The notes under the pieces were generated by a model, which saw only the letters and a program-made list of their open reading frames with translations, did no database searches and was not told the origin of the DNA. Below, piece after piece: positions 50,947 through 59,242 of a stretch of DNA of 64,000 nt. Made by a program: the position numbers and the translations under genes. This stretch comes from CAVVYW01 sp963752605. GTDB lineage: Bacteria > Actinomycetota > Thermoleophilia > Solirubrobacterales > 70-9. Positions within the stretch are counted from its first letter, which is position 1. Every line of letters starts with the position of its first letter. Location: contig CAVVYW010000005.1 in assembly GCA_963752605.1 (NCBI GenBank), forward strand, positions 1,364,001 to 1,428,000, written 5' to 3'.

Positions 50947-51033
50947 TCGGCGAGCGCGCCGCCAGGCGTCTTTTCTCAGGCCGACGGCGAGCACTGCTAG
51001 CCGGCGCTAGTCGTATCTCGTCTTGAAGCCGCG

Positions 51034-52521
51034 ATGAACCTCGCCGAGGGGACCTCGAAGGCGGCCGAGCGCCAGCCGGCGGATGTCGCACTGAGGCTGG
51101 ACGAGACGGCCCTCACCTACGAGGGGCTGGAGCGCTCCGCGGCGATGGCGGCCGCGATGCTGCGGGAGAAAGGCGTCGGACCCGGCGACCGCGTCGGCCT
51201 GATGCTTGCCAACGTCCTCTCCTTCCCGGTCCTCTACTACGGAGTGCTGCGCCTGGGCGGGGTCGTGGTGCCGATGAACACGCTGCTGAAGAGCCGCGAG
51301 GTCGCGCACTACGTCGCGGATTCGGGAGTCGGGCTGCTCTTCTGCGCACCCGACGCGGCCGATGAGGCCCAGGCCGGCTCGGGCGACGGTGCAGAGGTGA
51401 TCTCGATCGGGCCGGGCGATCTGCACGAGCGGATAAAGGATCAGGCGCCGCTCGAGGAGATCGCCGACGTGGAGCCCGGCGACACCGCGGTCATCCTCTA
51501 CACCTCGGGCACCACGGGCCGGCCGAAGGGGGCCGAGCTGACCCACTCGAATCTGGACGAGAACGCCGACGTGGCGGCGCGGACCCTGCTGGAGATCGGA
51601 CCCGGCGACGTGGTGATGGGCGCTCTGCCGCTGTTCCACTCCTTCGGGCAGACCGTCGCCATGAACGCGACGCTTCGCTCCGGGGCAGCGCTGACGCTGT
51701 TGCCGCGCTTCACGCCGGAGGGCGCCCTCGAGGCGATCGAGCGGGACGGGGTCACCGTCTTCCTCGGCGTCCCCACCATGTACGCGGCGCTGCTCCATTG
51801 CGACGAGCGAGGGGGCACGGACACCTCCTCCCTGCGGACCTGCATCTCGGGTGGGCAGTCGCTGCCCGTCGAGGTGCTGCACGGATTCGAGGAGGCGTTC
51901 GACTGCAAGATCCTCGAGGGCTACGGGCTCTCGGAGACCTCGCCGGTCGCCTGCCAGAACCGGCCGGACCGGGAGCGCAAGCCCGGGTCGATCGGGGTGC
52001 CGATCGACGGCGTCCAGATGAAGGTGGTGGATGAGTCCGGAGCAGAGCTCCCGCCGGACGAGGTCGGCGAGATCCTGATCAAGGGGCCCAACGTGATGAA
52101 GGGGTACTGGCGCAACCCTGAGGCGACCGCCGAGACGATCGTCGACGGCTGGCTGCACAGCGGCGACCTGGGGCGCACCGACGAGGACGGCTACTTCTAC
52201 GTGGTCGACCGCAAGAAGCAGCTCATCATCCGCGGCGGCTACAACGTCTATCCCCGCGAGGTGGAGGAGGTGATCTACGAGCACTCGGCCGTCCGCGAGG
52301 CGGCGGTGGTCGGGGTCCCTCACCCCGAGCTGGGCGAGGAGGTCGGGGCCGCGGTCGCGCTCCACGACGGGGCCGAGGCCGCCCCGGAGGAGATCTCGGA
52401 ATTCGTCAAGGAGCGGCTGGCCGCCTACAAGTACCCGAGGCTGGTCTGGTTCATCGACGAGCTCCCCAAGGGGCCGACCGGCAAGATCCTGAAGCGGGAG
52501 ATCTCGGTTCCCGGGGATTGA
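51034..52521 (+). CDS. AMP-dependent acyl-CoA synthetase/ligase (FadD-like)
   Basis: 495 aa from ATG at 51034. Adenylates a carboxylic acid and transfers it to CoA. The ATP loop TAVILYTSGTTGRPKGAELT, MGALPLFHSFGQTVAMNATL, ISGGQSLPVEVLHGFEEAF, the adenylate motif LEGYGLSETSPVACQN, GWLHSGDLGRTDEDGYFYVV, hinge DRKKQLIIRGGYNVYPREVE and the catalytic C-terminal PTGKILKRE Lys are all present. The size and motifs suit a medium/long-chain fatty acid or aromatic acid ligase; substrate is open. It stands next to the disordered stretch but is itself intact. No strong Shine-Dalgarno. Confidence 0.9.
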   Translation: MNLAEGTSKAAERQPADVALRLDETALTYEGLERSAAMAAAMLREKGVGPGDRVGLMLANVLSFPVLYYGVLRLGGVVVPMNTLLKSREVAHYVADSGVGLLFCAPDAADEAQAGSGDGAEVISIGPGDLHERIKDQAPLEEIADVEPGDTAVILYTSGTTGRPKGAELTHSNLDENADVAARTLLEIGPGDVVMGALPLFHSFGQTVAMNATLRSGAALTLLPRFTPEGALEAIERDGVTVFLGVPTMYAALLHCDERGGTDTSSLRTCISGGQSLPVEVLHGFEEAFDCKILEGYGLSETSPVACQNRPDRERKPGSIGVPIDGVQMKVVDESGAELPPDEVGEILIKGPNVMKGYWRNPEATAETIVDGWLHSGDLGRTDEDGYFYVVDRKKQLIIRGGYNVYPREVEEVIYEHSAVREAAVVGVPHPELGEEVGAAVALHDGAEAAPEEISEFVKERLAAYKYPRLVWFIDELPKGPTGKILKREISVPGD

Positions 52522-52554
52522 GGGCCGCTCCCAGGCGACGGTTCCCACTTGCGA

Positions 52555-52574
52555 TACCTACTAATCGGTAGGTA
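52555..52574. promoter_or_regulatory. Perfect 7-bp inverted repeat upstream of the M14 carboxypeptidase
   Basis: TACCTAC and GTAGGTA flank TAATCG, 26 bases before the ATG at 52600 and 33 bases after the ligase stop. It is AT-rich relative to surroundings and its symmetry suits a dimeric repressor or, less likely, a weak hairpin. No regulator can be named. Confidence 0.45.
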
Positions 52575-52599
52575 CTCTCCCCGGCCTGTGGGAGAACGG

Positions 52600-55392
52600 A
52601 TGAATCGGATCGCGAGGAAGGGGGTCCTCGCAACGGGGCTGGCGCTCTCGCTCGCGGCCGCGTTCGCCCTGCTCACCGGCACTCCGAACGCCCCCGCCGC
52701 TGCGAGCCCCCCGCCACTGCTGGAGTCCCAGACGTTGCTGAACGACGCGCTCACCGCGTCCGATGGCAGGCAGGGCACCCCCTGCCACAGCGCCTACATG
52801 CCGAACCGAGCCGCCGTGGCGACCCGCAGCGTTGATGTCTCGGGCCCGGGGCAGGTCACGGTCAGTCTTGCTGGCACCGAGGGCGACTGGGACGTCGCGG
52901 TGTTCGACTCCACCGGCCGAGCGCTGGCCGCCGACGCTTCGCCGGACGCCCAGGAGGTCGCGATCGGCTACACGGCAGGCGGCCGGCTCGACGTCCAGGC
53001 CTGCCGGCGCTCCGGCGGTGCTGCCTCGGTGCCGGCGTCGCTCGAGTTCCAGGCCGTCCGCGCCAGCGCACTCGAGCAGACCAGGGCCAACCCGCCCCAG
53101 CTCGTCAGCGTCAACACACCCGACCAGCGCCGGAAGGACGAGCTGCTCGCCCTGGGCCTCGACATGACCGAGCACGGCGGCAGCGAGAGCCTCGGGGTGG
53201 TGCTCCACGGCCCCCAAGACGAGGAAGCCCTCCGTCACGCCGGCTTCACCTGGCAAGTGCTCGTCTCCGACCTCGCCGCCGAGAGCCGTCGTCAGCGAGC
53301 CGCTGAGGCGCGCTACTCCGACCGCACCGCCCGCTCCGTCTTGCCCAGCGGCCGTGACACCTACCGCACTCTCGCCGACTACAACACGGAGTTGAAGGCG
53401 CTCGCCGACGCCAACCCGGGCCTCGTCCGCCTGTTCACGCTGCCGTACAAGACGTGGCTGGGCAAGGAGGTCCTCGGCGTGGAGATCACCGAGAACGTCG
53501 CGCGCAACGATGGCAAGCCTGCGTTCCTGAACATGGGTGTCCACCACGCGCGAGAGTGGCCCTCGGGCGAGCACGCGATGGAGTGGGCGATAGAGCTCGT
53601 GAACGGGTTCAAGAGCGGCGATCCGCGCGCGACGAACATCGTCCGCAACAGTCGCAACATCGTCGTCCCGGTCGTCAACCCGGACGGCTTCGAGGCGTCG
53701 CGCAACGCCGCGGGCGCTCCCGCCGAGGGCCGCGACGAGGCCGTCGACGACACCATCTACCTCGTCGGCGGGACCGCGACCGGCGGCGAGTACCGGCGCA
53801 AGAACTGCCGGCTTCCGGACGACTCGGAGGCCGGCAACTGCACGACGTCGAGCGGCCTGACCGAGAACGGCGTGGACCCGAACCGCAACTACGGCGGCCT
53901 ATGGGGCGGCCCGGGCGCCGACCCGAGCAACCCGCTCGTGCAGACCTACCGCGGCCCCGGCCCGTTCTCCGAGCCGGAGACCCGCAACATCCAGTCGCTG
54001 ATCTCCCGCAACCAGGTGGTGACGATGATCACCAATCACACAACCGCCGGGCTGGTGCTGCGCGCGCCCGGCCTCGCCGCGCTCGGCGACCCGGTCGACG
54101 AGAACCGCGGCTACAAGGCGCTCGGCGACGACATGGCCAAGCACAACGGGTACTTCAGCCAGAAGGGCTGGGAGCTCTACGACACCACCGGTACTACCGA
54201 GGACTGGAGCTACAACGCCACCGGCGGCTTCGGCTTCACCTTCGAGATCTATTGCGGTGCTCCGAACTACACGACCGGTGACTGCGACGACCCGGCCTTC
54301 CACCCGCTCTACGACACCATGGTCAAGGAGTGGACCGGCGAGAATCCGATGGCCGACCACACCAACGACCCTGGCCCCAACGCCGGCTTCGACGGCCAGG
54401 GCAACCGCGAGGCGTACTACATCGCCGCCGAGAGCACGCTCAACGAGCAGCGCCACAGCGTGCTGGAGGGCAGCGGGCCGCCCGGCGCCACCCTGCGTCT
54501 GACGAAGACGTTCAAGACCGAGACGTTCCCCCAGGAGCCCGACGACCAGCCGCTGCTGGTCGACGACAAGCTCGAGACCGTCTACGACATCGGCTCCGAC
54601 GGGCGCGTCCGCTGGCACGTCAACCCGTCCACGCGCCCGATCGTGGCCAAGGAGACCGGCGTGGCAAACCCCGGCGACCCGAGCCCGATCCGGAGATGCA
54701 GACCGGCGGTGTGGCCGGCTCCTCGACGACCGGGGACGACCCGGACGACGGGGCCGCGCCGTCTGACTCCATTCCGCCCAACGCCAACGACAACGACACG
54801 ATCAACTACAACGACCACCCGATCACGGTCCCGGCGACCGGCGACAACGGCTCGATGAGCGTGCGCGTGTCCTGGGCCACGTTGGGCAGCGACTGGGACA
54901 TCAAGCTCTACGAGGACACCAACGGCGACGGCCGCTCCCAGACCAGCGAGCCCGTGGTCAGCACGAGCCAGACGGGCCCGGGCAACATCGAGGAGGTCTC
55001 CGCCAACGGGCACGCCACGGCTGCCCGCAGGCAAGAAGTACGTGCTCCGGGTGAACAACTTCGCGGCCTCGGAGCCCTACGACGTGGACATCACCTACGA
55101 GGCGCCGATGCCGCTGAAGCCGGCCCAGGTGGAGAGCTACACGCTCACCTGCGAGCAGGGCGGGCGGGTGCTCGACACGCAGCAGGTGCAGATCGATCGC
55201 GGCCAGGTCAGGCAGCTCGACCTGAGCGCCTGCACGCGGCAGGCCACGCCGGGCACGACGGGCACGACGGGGAAGTGCAAGAAAGCCCGGAAGAAGCGTG
55301 GCAAGGGCAAGGCCAAGGGCAAAGCAAGCGCCAAGAAGAAGAAAAAGAAGAAGTGCAAGCGGAAGCGGAAGAAGCGGCGCCCGCGCCGCTGA
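52600..55392 (+). CDS. Secreted M14 zinc carboxypeptidase with Lys/Arg-rich tail; two compensating frame breaks
   Basis: ATG at 52600 with GGAGAACG upstream; corrected length about 930 aa. Signal peptide 1-36 (GVLATGLALSLAAAFALLTG). An N-terminal beta-domain with DWDVAVFDSTGRALAADASP precedes the peptidase M14 domain: LGVEITENVARNDGKPAFLN, zinc ligands in MGVHHAREWPSGEHAMEWAI (HxxE) and a later TNHTTAGLVL His, NPDGFEASRN, GVDPNRNYGGLWGG, and the catalytic Glu in GGFGFTFEIYCGAP. A second pre-peptidase-like beta-domain (SWATLGSDWDIKLYEDTNGD) follows. The end is extremely basic with Cys (GKCKKARKKRGKGKAKGKAS, KKKKKKKCKRKRKKRRPRR). A base is missing near 54686 and one is surplus near 55019; together they restore the frame. 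Degrades extracellular peptides. Confidence 0.85.
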
Positions 55393-55419
55393 GACCGCTT
55401 CGAGGACGACCCTCCCGAA

Positions 55420-56073
55420 CTAGGCCTGCCAGCGCTCGCCGGAGCTGACCCGCTCCATCCCGAGCCAAGCGAAGTCCATCGCGGTGGCGATGACCCGCTC
55501 CTTGGGGACGTCGCGGTGCTCGCCCCACCAGTCGGCGAGTGACTGGATCGCGCCGATCTGCTGCTGGGCGAGCATCTCAAGCGCGCCGCGCAACTCCGGG
55601 TCCTCGCGGATCAGCTGCTCGGCCTCCTCGGTCATCAGGGTGACGATCTGGGCTCCGATGGCTTCGCGCAGCCTTCCCAGCCACTCCGCCACGTCCGGGT
55701 CGCCGGTGTTGCGCAGCATGATGGCCGCGGCGCCGCGGCGCTCCTCGATGAAGTCGAAGAACGCCTCGAGGCCGGCGCGCAGCCGCCCCTCTCCCGGCTC
55801 CGCGTCCACCAGCGCCTCGTTGATCCGCTCGATCAGCTCGTGGACGTGCGCCTCGAGCATCGCGGCGTGGAGCTCGCGCTTCGAGGCGAAGTGCTCGTAC
55901 AGCAGGGCCTTGGAGACCCCGGCTCGCTCGGCGATGGCGTCGAGCGAGGTCCGGTGATAGCCACCCTCGGCGAAGCTCTCGCGCGCGGCCTCGATGATCA
56001 GCTCGCGGCGGTCGGCCGCCGCCATCCGGGGCCGGGGCGCCTTGGCGCGGGTTTTTGGCTCTGTGACCGACAT
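55420..56073 (-). CDS. TetR-family transcriptional regulator
   Basis: 217 aa from ATG at 56073 (a GTG one codon earlier is possible). N-terminal HTH: RRELIIEAARESFAEGGYHR then TSLDAIAERAGVSKALLYEH and FASKRELHAAMLEAHV. The C-terminal ligand domain is helical. A palindrome lies about 10 bases upstream of the start, in the 68-base divergent region with the R2-like/SCP2 gene. So it very probably represses itself and that gene (inference from arrangement typical of TetR regulators). A lipid or acyl-CoA ligand is plausible from the neighbourhood. Confidence 0.9.
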   Translation of the reverse strand: MSVTEPKTRAKAPRPRMAAADRRELIIEAARESFAEGGYHRTSLDAIAERAGVSKALLYEHFASKRELHAAMLEAHVHELIERINEALVDAEPGEGRLRAGLEAFFDFIEERRGAAAIMLRNTGDPDVAEWLGRLREAIGAQIVTLMTEEAEQLIREDPELRGALEMLAQQQIGAIQSLADWWGEHRDVPKERVIATAMDFAWLGMERVSSGERWQA

Positions 56074-56082
56074 CACGGACTT

Positions 56083-56096
56083 ACTGACCAGTCAGT
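56083..56096. promoter_or_regulatory. TetR-type palindromic operator
   Basis: ACTGAC and GTCAGT flank CA; a wider symmetry TTACTGAC...GTCAGTTA (56081-56102, one mismatch) overlaps it because GTCAGT is repeated. Sequence and spacing resemble TetR/FabR-like operators with ACTGACNNGTCAGT cores. It lies between the regulator start at 56073 and the target start at 56142. Confidence 0.75.
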
Positions 56097-56141
56097 CAGT
56101 TAGTGTACGGCCTACGGCGGAGCGAAAGACGAGGAGGAACG

Positions 56142-57503
56142 ATGGCGAGCAGCACCCGGACACCGACGAAGGCCACCCAGGGGTCCAACGGCACCGGCAA
56201 GAAGGAGGACATCTCCTCCCGTCCCGGCGCCCAGATCTCCTACGAGGACCTCTACCGCCGCTGGGAGCAGGGCAACTGGAAGGCCTACGACCTCGACTTC
56301 ACCGAGGACCGCAAGGGCTGGCAGGGCCTGAGCGAGATCCAGCGGGATTCGGCGATGTGGCTCTACTCGATGTTCTTCTACGGCGAGGACGCGGTGACCG
56401 ATGGCCTCTCCCCCTACATCGACGCGGCGCCGAAGGAGGAGCAGAAGTACTTCCTCGCGACCCAGCAGGTCGACGAGGCCCGCCACGCCGTCTTCTTCCA
56501 CCGCTTCTTCAAGGAGGTCATCGGCGCGCCCGGTGAGACGCTCTCCGAGGGCCTCGCCTTCACGGAGCCGCACCTCGACTGGGGCTACAAGGGCGTCTTC
56601 GGGCGGCTCGAAACGATGTGCGAGGAGCTGCGCGCGGACAAATCGCTGCCGAAGTTCGCGCAGGCGATCACCCTCTACCACCTGATCATCGAGGCGTCGA
56701 TGGCCCAGCCGGGCCAGCACTTCATCGAGGACTACTTCACCAAGTCCGCCGAGATGCCGGCCTTCTCCGATGGGATGCGAAACGTCGCCCGCGACGAGCA
56801 GCGCCACATCGGCTTCGGGGTCAAGGTGCTCTCCGAGCTGCTCGAGGAGTCCGACGAGTGCAAGGCCGCCGTCGTCGAAATGCTGCGGGAGATGCTGCCC
56901 TACCTCACCTCCGTCTTCATCCCGCCCAACTGGGACGAGGAGTACACCCGCTGCTACGGGTTCACCATGGAGGAGATCTTCGCCTGGGGCATGCGCTCCG
57001 TCGAGATGAAGTGGAAGGCGATCGGCTATCCGCTCAGCGAGATGCCGGCAGGGATCTACCCGTTCGATCCCGAGAGCTCGCACGAGGAGCGAGCGAGGAA
57101 CCAGCTGATTCTGCTCAAGGCCGGAGTGCTCGGGCCGCCGAACGGCCCCGCGAAGACCTCGCCTGAGATCCAGCGGGTCTACTTCGACACGATCGCGCGC
57201 TCGGCGAAGACCGACGCGGTCGAGAGTCCGCTGACGGTGCAATGGAAGTTCTCCGACGCCGAGCCCTGGCACATCGTGATCGACAACGGCTCGAGCCGGG
57301 CCGAGCCGGGGGTCGCCGAGAGCGCCAACGTAACGCTGATGACCACCTGGCCGCAGTGGATCGAGATCTCGATGCGCGGCGAGAGCCCGGTCAAGGCTGT
57401 CCTGCGGCGCAAGCTGCGCCCGCGTGGCACCCCGCGACAGCTGCGCCGGCTGGGTGACGTGTGGGAGCCGCGCCGGGTGACCGGCCCCCCCGAGCCCGCC
57501 TAG
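56142..57503 (+). CDS. R2-like ferritin-fold di-metal oxidase fused to a SCP2 sterol-carrier-like domain
   Basis: 453 aa from ATG at 56142, which has GAGGAGGAAC in front. Residues 30-320 are a ribonucleotide-reductase R2-like helical bundle with all six metal ligands: E82 (GEDAV), E112/H115 (DEARHAVFFH), E184 (LIIEASMAQ), E219/H222 (ARDEQRHIGFG). Spacing and lack of an R1 partner fit the R2-like ligand-binding oxidases (R2lox) of actinobacteria. Residues about 360-450 (ESPLTVQWKFSDAEPWHIVI, ESANVTLMTTWPQWIEISMR, GESPVKAVLRRKLRPRGTP) look like a SCP2 lipid-binding domain. A Tyr five residues before E184 (Y179) matches the R2lox cross-link Tyr position. Likely oxidises a bound lipid; repressed by the divergent TetR (inference). 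Confidence 0.82.
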   Translation: MASSTRTPTKATQGSNGTGKKEDISSRPGAQISYEDLYRRWEQGNWKAYDLDFTEDRKGWQGLSEIQRDSAMWLYSMFFYGEDAVTDGLSPYIDAAPKEEQKYFLATQQVDEARHAVFFHRFFKEVIGAPGETLSEGLAFTEPHLDWGYKGVFGRLETMCEELRADKSLPKFAQAITLYHLIIEASMAQPGQHFIEDYFTKSAEMPAFSDGMRNVARDEQRHIGFGVKVLSELLEESDECKAAVVEMLREMLPYLTSVFIPPNWDEEYTRCYGFTMEEIFAWGMRSVEMKWKAIGYPLSEMPAGIYPFDPESSHEERARNQLILLKAGVLGPPNGPAKTSPEIQRVYFDTIARSAKTDAVESPLTVQWKFSDAEPWHIVIDNGSSRAEPGVAESANVTLMTTWPQWIEISMRGESPVKAVLRRKLRPRGTPRQLRRLGDVWEPRRVTGPPEPA

Positions 57504-58060
57504 CCGCCGAGCAGCTTCTTCTTCTGCGCCTCGAACTCGGCGTCGGTGATCTCGCCAGCGTCGCGCTTCTTCGCGAGGTGCTCCAGCTGGGCAACGTGAT
57601 CCTGGGGCGGTGGCGAGATCCCACCGCCGAAGCCTCCGGCGTTCGGGATGTCGACGCCCCTCTTGAAGAGGGCCCCGAGGATCGCCTCCTGGAGGCCGGG
57701 CTTGGTGCTCGCGTCGATCGTCTGGCCCTTCTCGTCAGGGTCGATCCCGTGCTCGCGAAGGACCTTCTCGACCTCCTCGCGGGCGCCGGTGCCCCGCAGG
57801 TCGATCGTCTTGCTGGACTGCTCCACCTCGACGTTCGCCTTGCTCGGGTCGATTCCGAGCTGTTCGAGGACCTGCTCGGCGTCGTCGGGGATCTGCTGGG
57901 CATCATCCGACCCCTCGGTGCTGGTCCAACCCGACTCGCCCATCGAGACGCTCTGCTCGTCCGGGATCGCCGAACCCTGGACGGTGGCCTCGAACTCCGG
58001 GCTGCCCGGCTTGGGGATCGCCCTCTCGTCCTTGCGCCGTAGGAAGTCGAACAAACCCAC
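57500..58060 (-). CDS. SHOCT-domain protein of unknown function
   Basis: 186 aa from ATG at 58060 (MGLFDFLRRKDERAIPKPGS). The middle has two related Asp/Ile blocks (EQLGIDPSKANVEVEQSSKT and REHGIDPDEKGQTIDASTKP), possibly an internal duplication. The last ~30 residues, QLEHLAKKRDAGEITDAEFE then AQKKKLLGG, are a SHOCT (short C-terminal) domain, seen at the ends of many bacterial proteins and thought to mediate oligomerisation. No signal peptide. Its TAG and that of the R2-like gene share CTAG. Confidence 0.75.
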   Translation of the reverse strand: MGLFDFLRRKDERAIPKPGSPEFEATVQGSAIPDEQSVSMGESGWTSTEGSDDAQQIPDDAEQVLEQLGIDPSKANVEVEQSSKTIDLRGTGAREEVEKVLREHGIDPDEKGQTIDASTKPGLQEAILGALFKRGVDIPNAGGFGGGISPPPQDHVAQLEHLAKKRDAGEITDAEFEAQKKKLLGG

Positions 58061-58069
58061 GACCTGATC

Positions 58070-59176
58070 CTACGCCCCGGGCTCGTCCTCGGGGTCCGAG
58101 GAATCCGAGCCGAGCTGCTCGACGCCGCTCAGGTTGGCGGGGCGCCCGGGCAGGTACATGGAGGATCCCGTCGCGAGCGCGACGCTCTTGCCCTCGGCGT
58201 TGGTGAGCTCCGCGTTGGCGATGGCGATCGTGCGGCCCTGGTGCTGGACAATGGCGCGAGCCACGAGGTCCTGGTCGTCCGGGAAGACCGGCCGCAGGTA
58301 GTTCACCTTGAGGTCGAGCGGCGCGATCGCGGTGCCCGCGGGGGCCGTGCTGAACACCGCAGCGGCCATCGCGGCCTCGGCGACCATCGCGGTGAACCCG
58401 CCCTGGATCGTGCCCGCCGAGGTGGAGAGCCAGCGGCTGCACGGCAGCGCCATCTCCGCGCGGCCGTCCGCGACACCATCGAGGCGCAACCCCGTCAGGT
58501 GATGGATGGGAGGCCGCGGCAGCTCGCCGGAGAGGAACGCCTCGAGCATCTCCCTGCCGGTCCTGCCCTCGAACTCCTCCTGCGGGATCACCGCGCCCTC
58601 CGGCTCCCTCCGCAGCGGGTCGTCGGGGCTCTCGCCCGGGGTGGGCTGGTCGATCACCGGCAGGTCACCGTCGTCCGGCCGCTCGGGTGGCGGGTCGAGC
58701 GGCGGGAAGACGGTGCACCGGGAGGTGCCGTGGGCGATCAGCTCGTCGCCGGGATCGAACAGGAAGGCCTCGGAGAGCCCCATCCTCCCCCCGCGGTGGA
58801 TGAGCTGGCCGGCGCCGCTGATCGAGCTTCCGGGACTGGGGGCGACCGGGCGCAGGAAGCTGAGCGACAGCTCCGCGGTGGTCATGAACTGCCCGGGCGG
58901 CAGGTCGCCGTGGACGACCGAGCCGAGCGCCGCGTCGCCGATCACCGCCAGCACTCCGCCGGGGATGAGGCCCGCGGAGTTCGCGAACCAGGGGGACGCG
59001 GGCATCTCGAACGCCGAGTGACCGACCGAGGCCTCGGTCATGTGGAGCTCGGTCAGGTAGCTCATCGGCGAGTTCCGCATCCGGCCCTCGCGGCCTGCCC
59101 GCTGGCGCTCCTGGCCCGACAGCCCCGCCACGGCGCGATCCGGGTAGCCGCCGGGGGCGGGTTCCTGCCAGATCAT
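58070..59176 (-). CDS. Double-hotdog (PaaI-type) acyl-CoA thioesterase
   Basis: 368 aa from ATG at 59176; internal ATGs at about residues 33 and 38 are alternatives, since the first 35 residues are not conserved-looking. Two hotdog domains: the first (about 50-165) has NSAGLIPGGVLAVIGDAALG, TTAELSLSFLRPV and LIHRGGRMGLSEAFLFDPGD. The second (about 225-350) has TSAGTIQGGFTAMVAEAAMA, LDLKVNYLRPVFPDDQDLVA and IVQHQGRTIAIANAELTNAE. The G-xxxGG-xxxxxD/E helix motif of PaaI-like enzymes occurs in both. Hydrolyses acyl-CoA or aryl-CoA. A Pro/Asp linker (about 165-200) separates the domains. Fits the surrounding lipid genes. Confidence 0.82.
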   Translation of the reverse strand: MIWQEPAPGGYPDRAVAGLSGQERQRAGREGRMRNSPMSYLTELHMTEASVGHSAFEMPASPWFANSAGLIPGGVLAVIGDAALGSVVHGDLPPGQFMTTAELSLSFLRPVAPSPGSSISGAGQLIHRGGRMGLSEAFLFDPGDELIAHGTSRCTVFPPLDPPPERPDDGDLPVIDQPTPGESPDDPLRREPEGAVIPQEEFEGRTGREMLEAFLSGELPRPPIHHLTGLRLDGVADGRAEMALPCSRWLSTSAGTIQGGFTAMVAEAAMAAAVFSTAPAGTAIAPLDLKVNYLRPVFPDDQDLVARAIVQHQGRTIAIANAELTNAEGKSVALATGSSMYLPGRPANLSGVEQLGSDSSDPEDEPGA

Positions 59177-59242
59177 GGGGACATTCTGGCTGACGGCTTC
59201 GCCATCAGATCGCGGCGGCAGCGGCCGCCCAGCTCGAGTCGC

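Larger units (their letters stand above)
49179..51033. other. Disordered 1.85-kb stretch with no intact gene; decayed locus or poor assembly
   Basis: Composition departs sharply from the rest. About 49280-49345 and 49660-50050 are AT-rich and, on the plus strand, poor in C and rich in G/A/T, with stop codons in all frames. Embedded in it are normal high-G+C islands: a minus-strand glycosyltransferase fragment (49345-49656), two imperfect copies of a secreted-protein 3' part (50173-50338 and 50557-50719), and a 31-base exact repeat (50848-50878, 50916-50946). The copies differ mostly by one- and two-base indels, which looks like noisy consensus more than evolutionary divergence. No insertion-sequence ends, transposase or RNA gene is recognisable. 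Confidence 0.7.

Noticed and set aside
50305..50994. 229-codon minus-strand open frame in the disordered stretch
   Set aside because: Runs antisense across both repeat copies, whose sensible reading is on the plus strand; no motif or coding bias.
49179..51033. Insertion sequence or integrated element in the AT-rich stretch
   Set aside because: No transposase or integrase motif, no terminal inverted repeats or target duplication visible; tRNA-Gln is 18 kb away.
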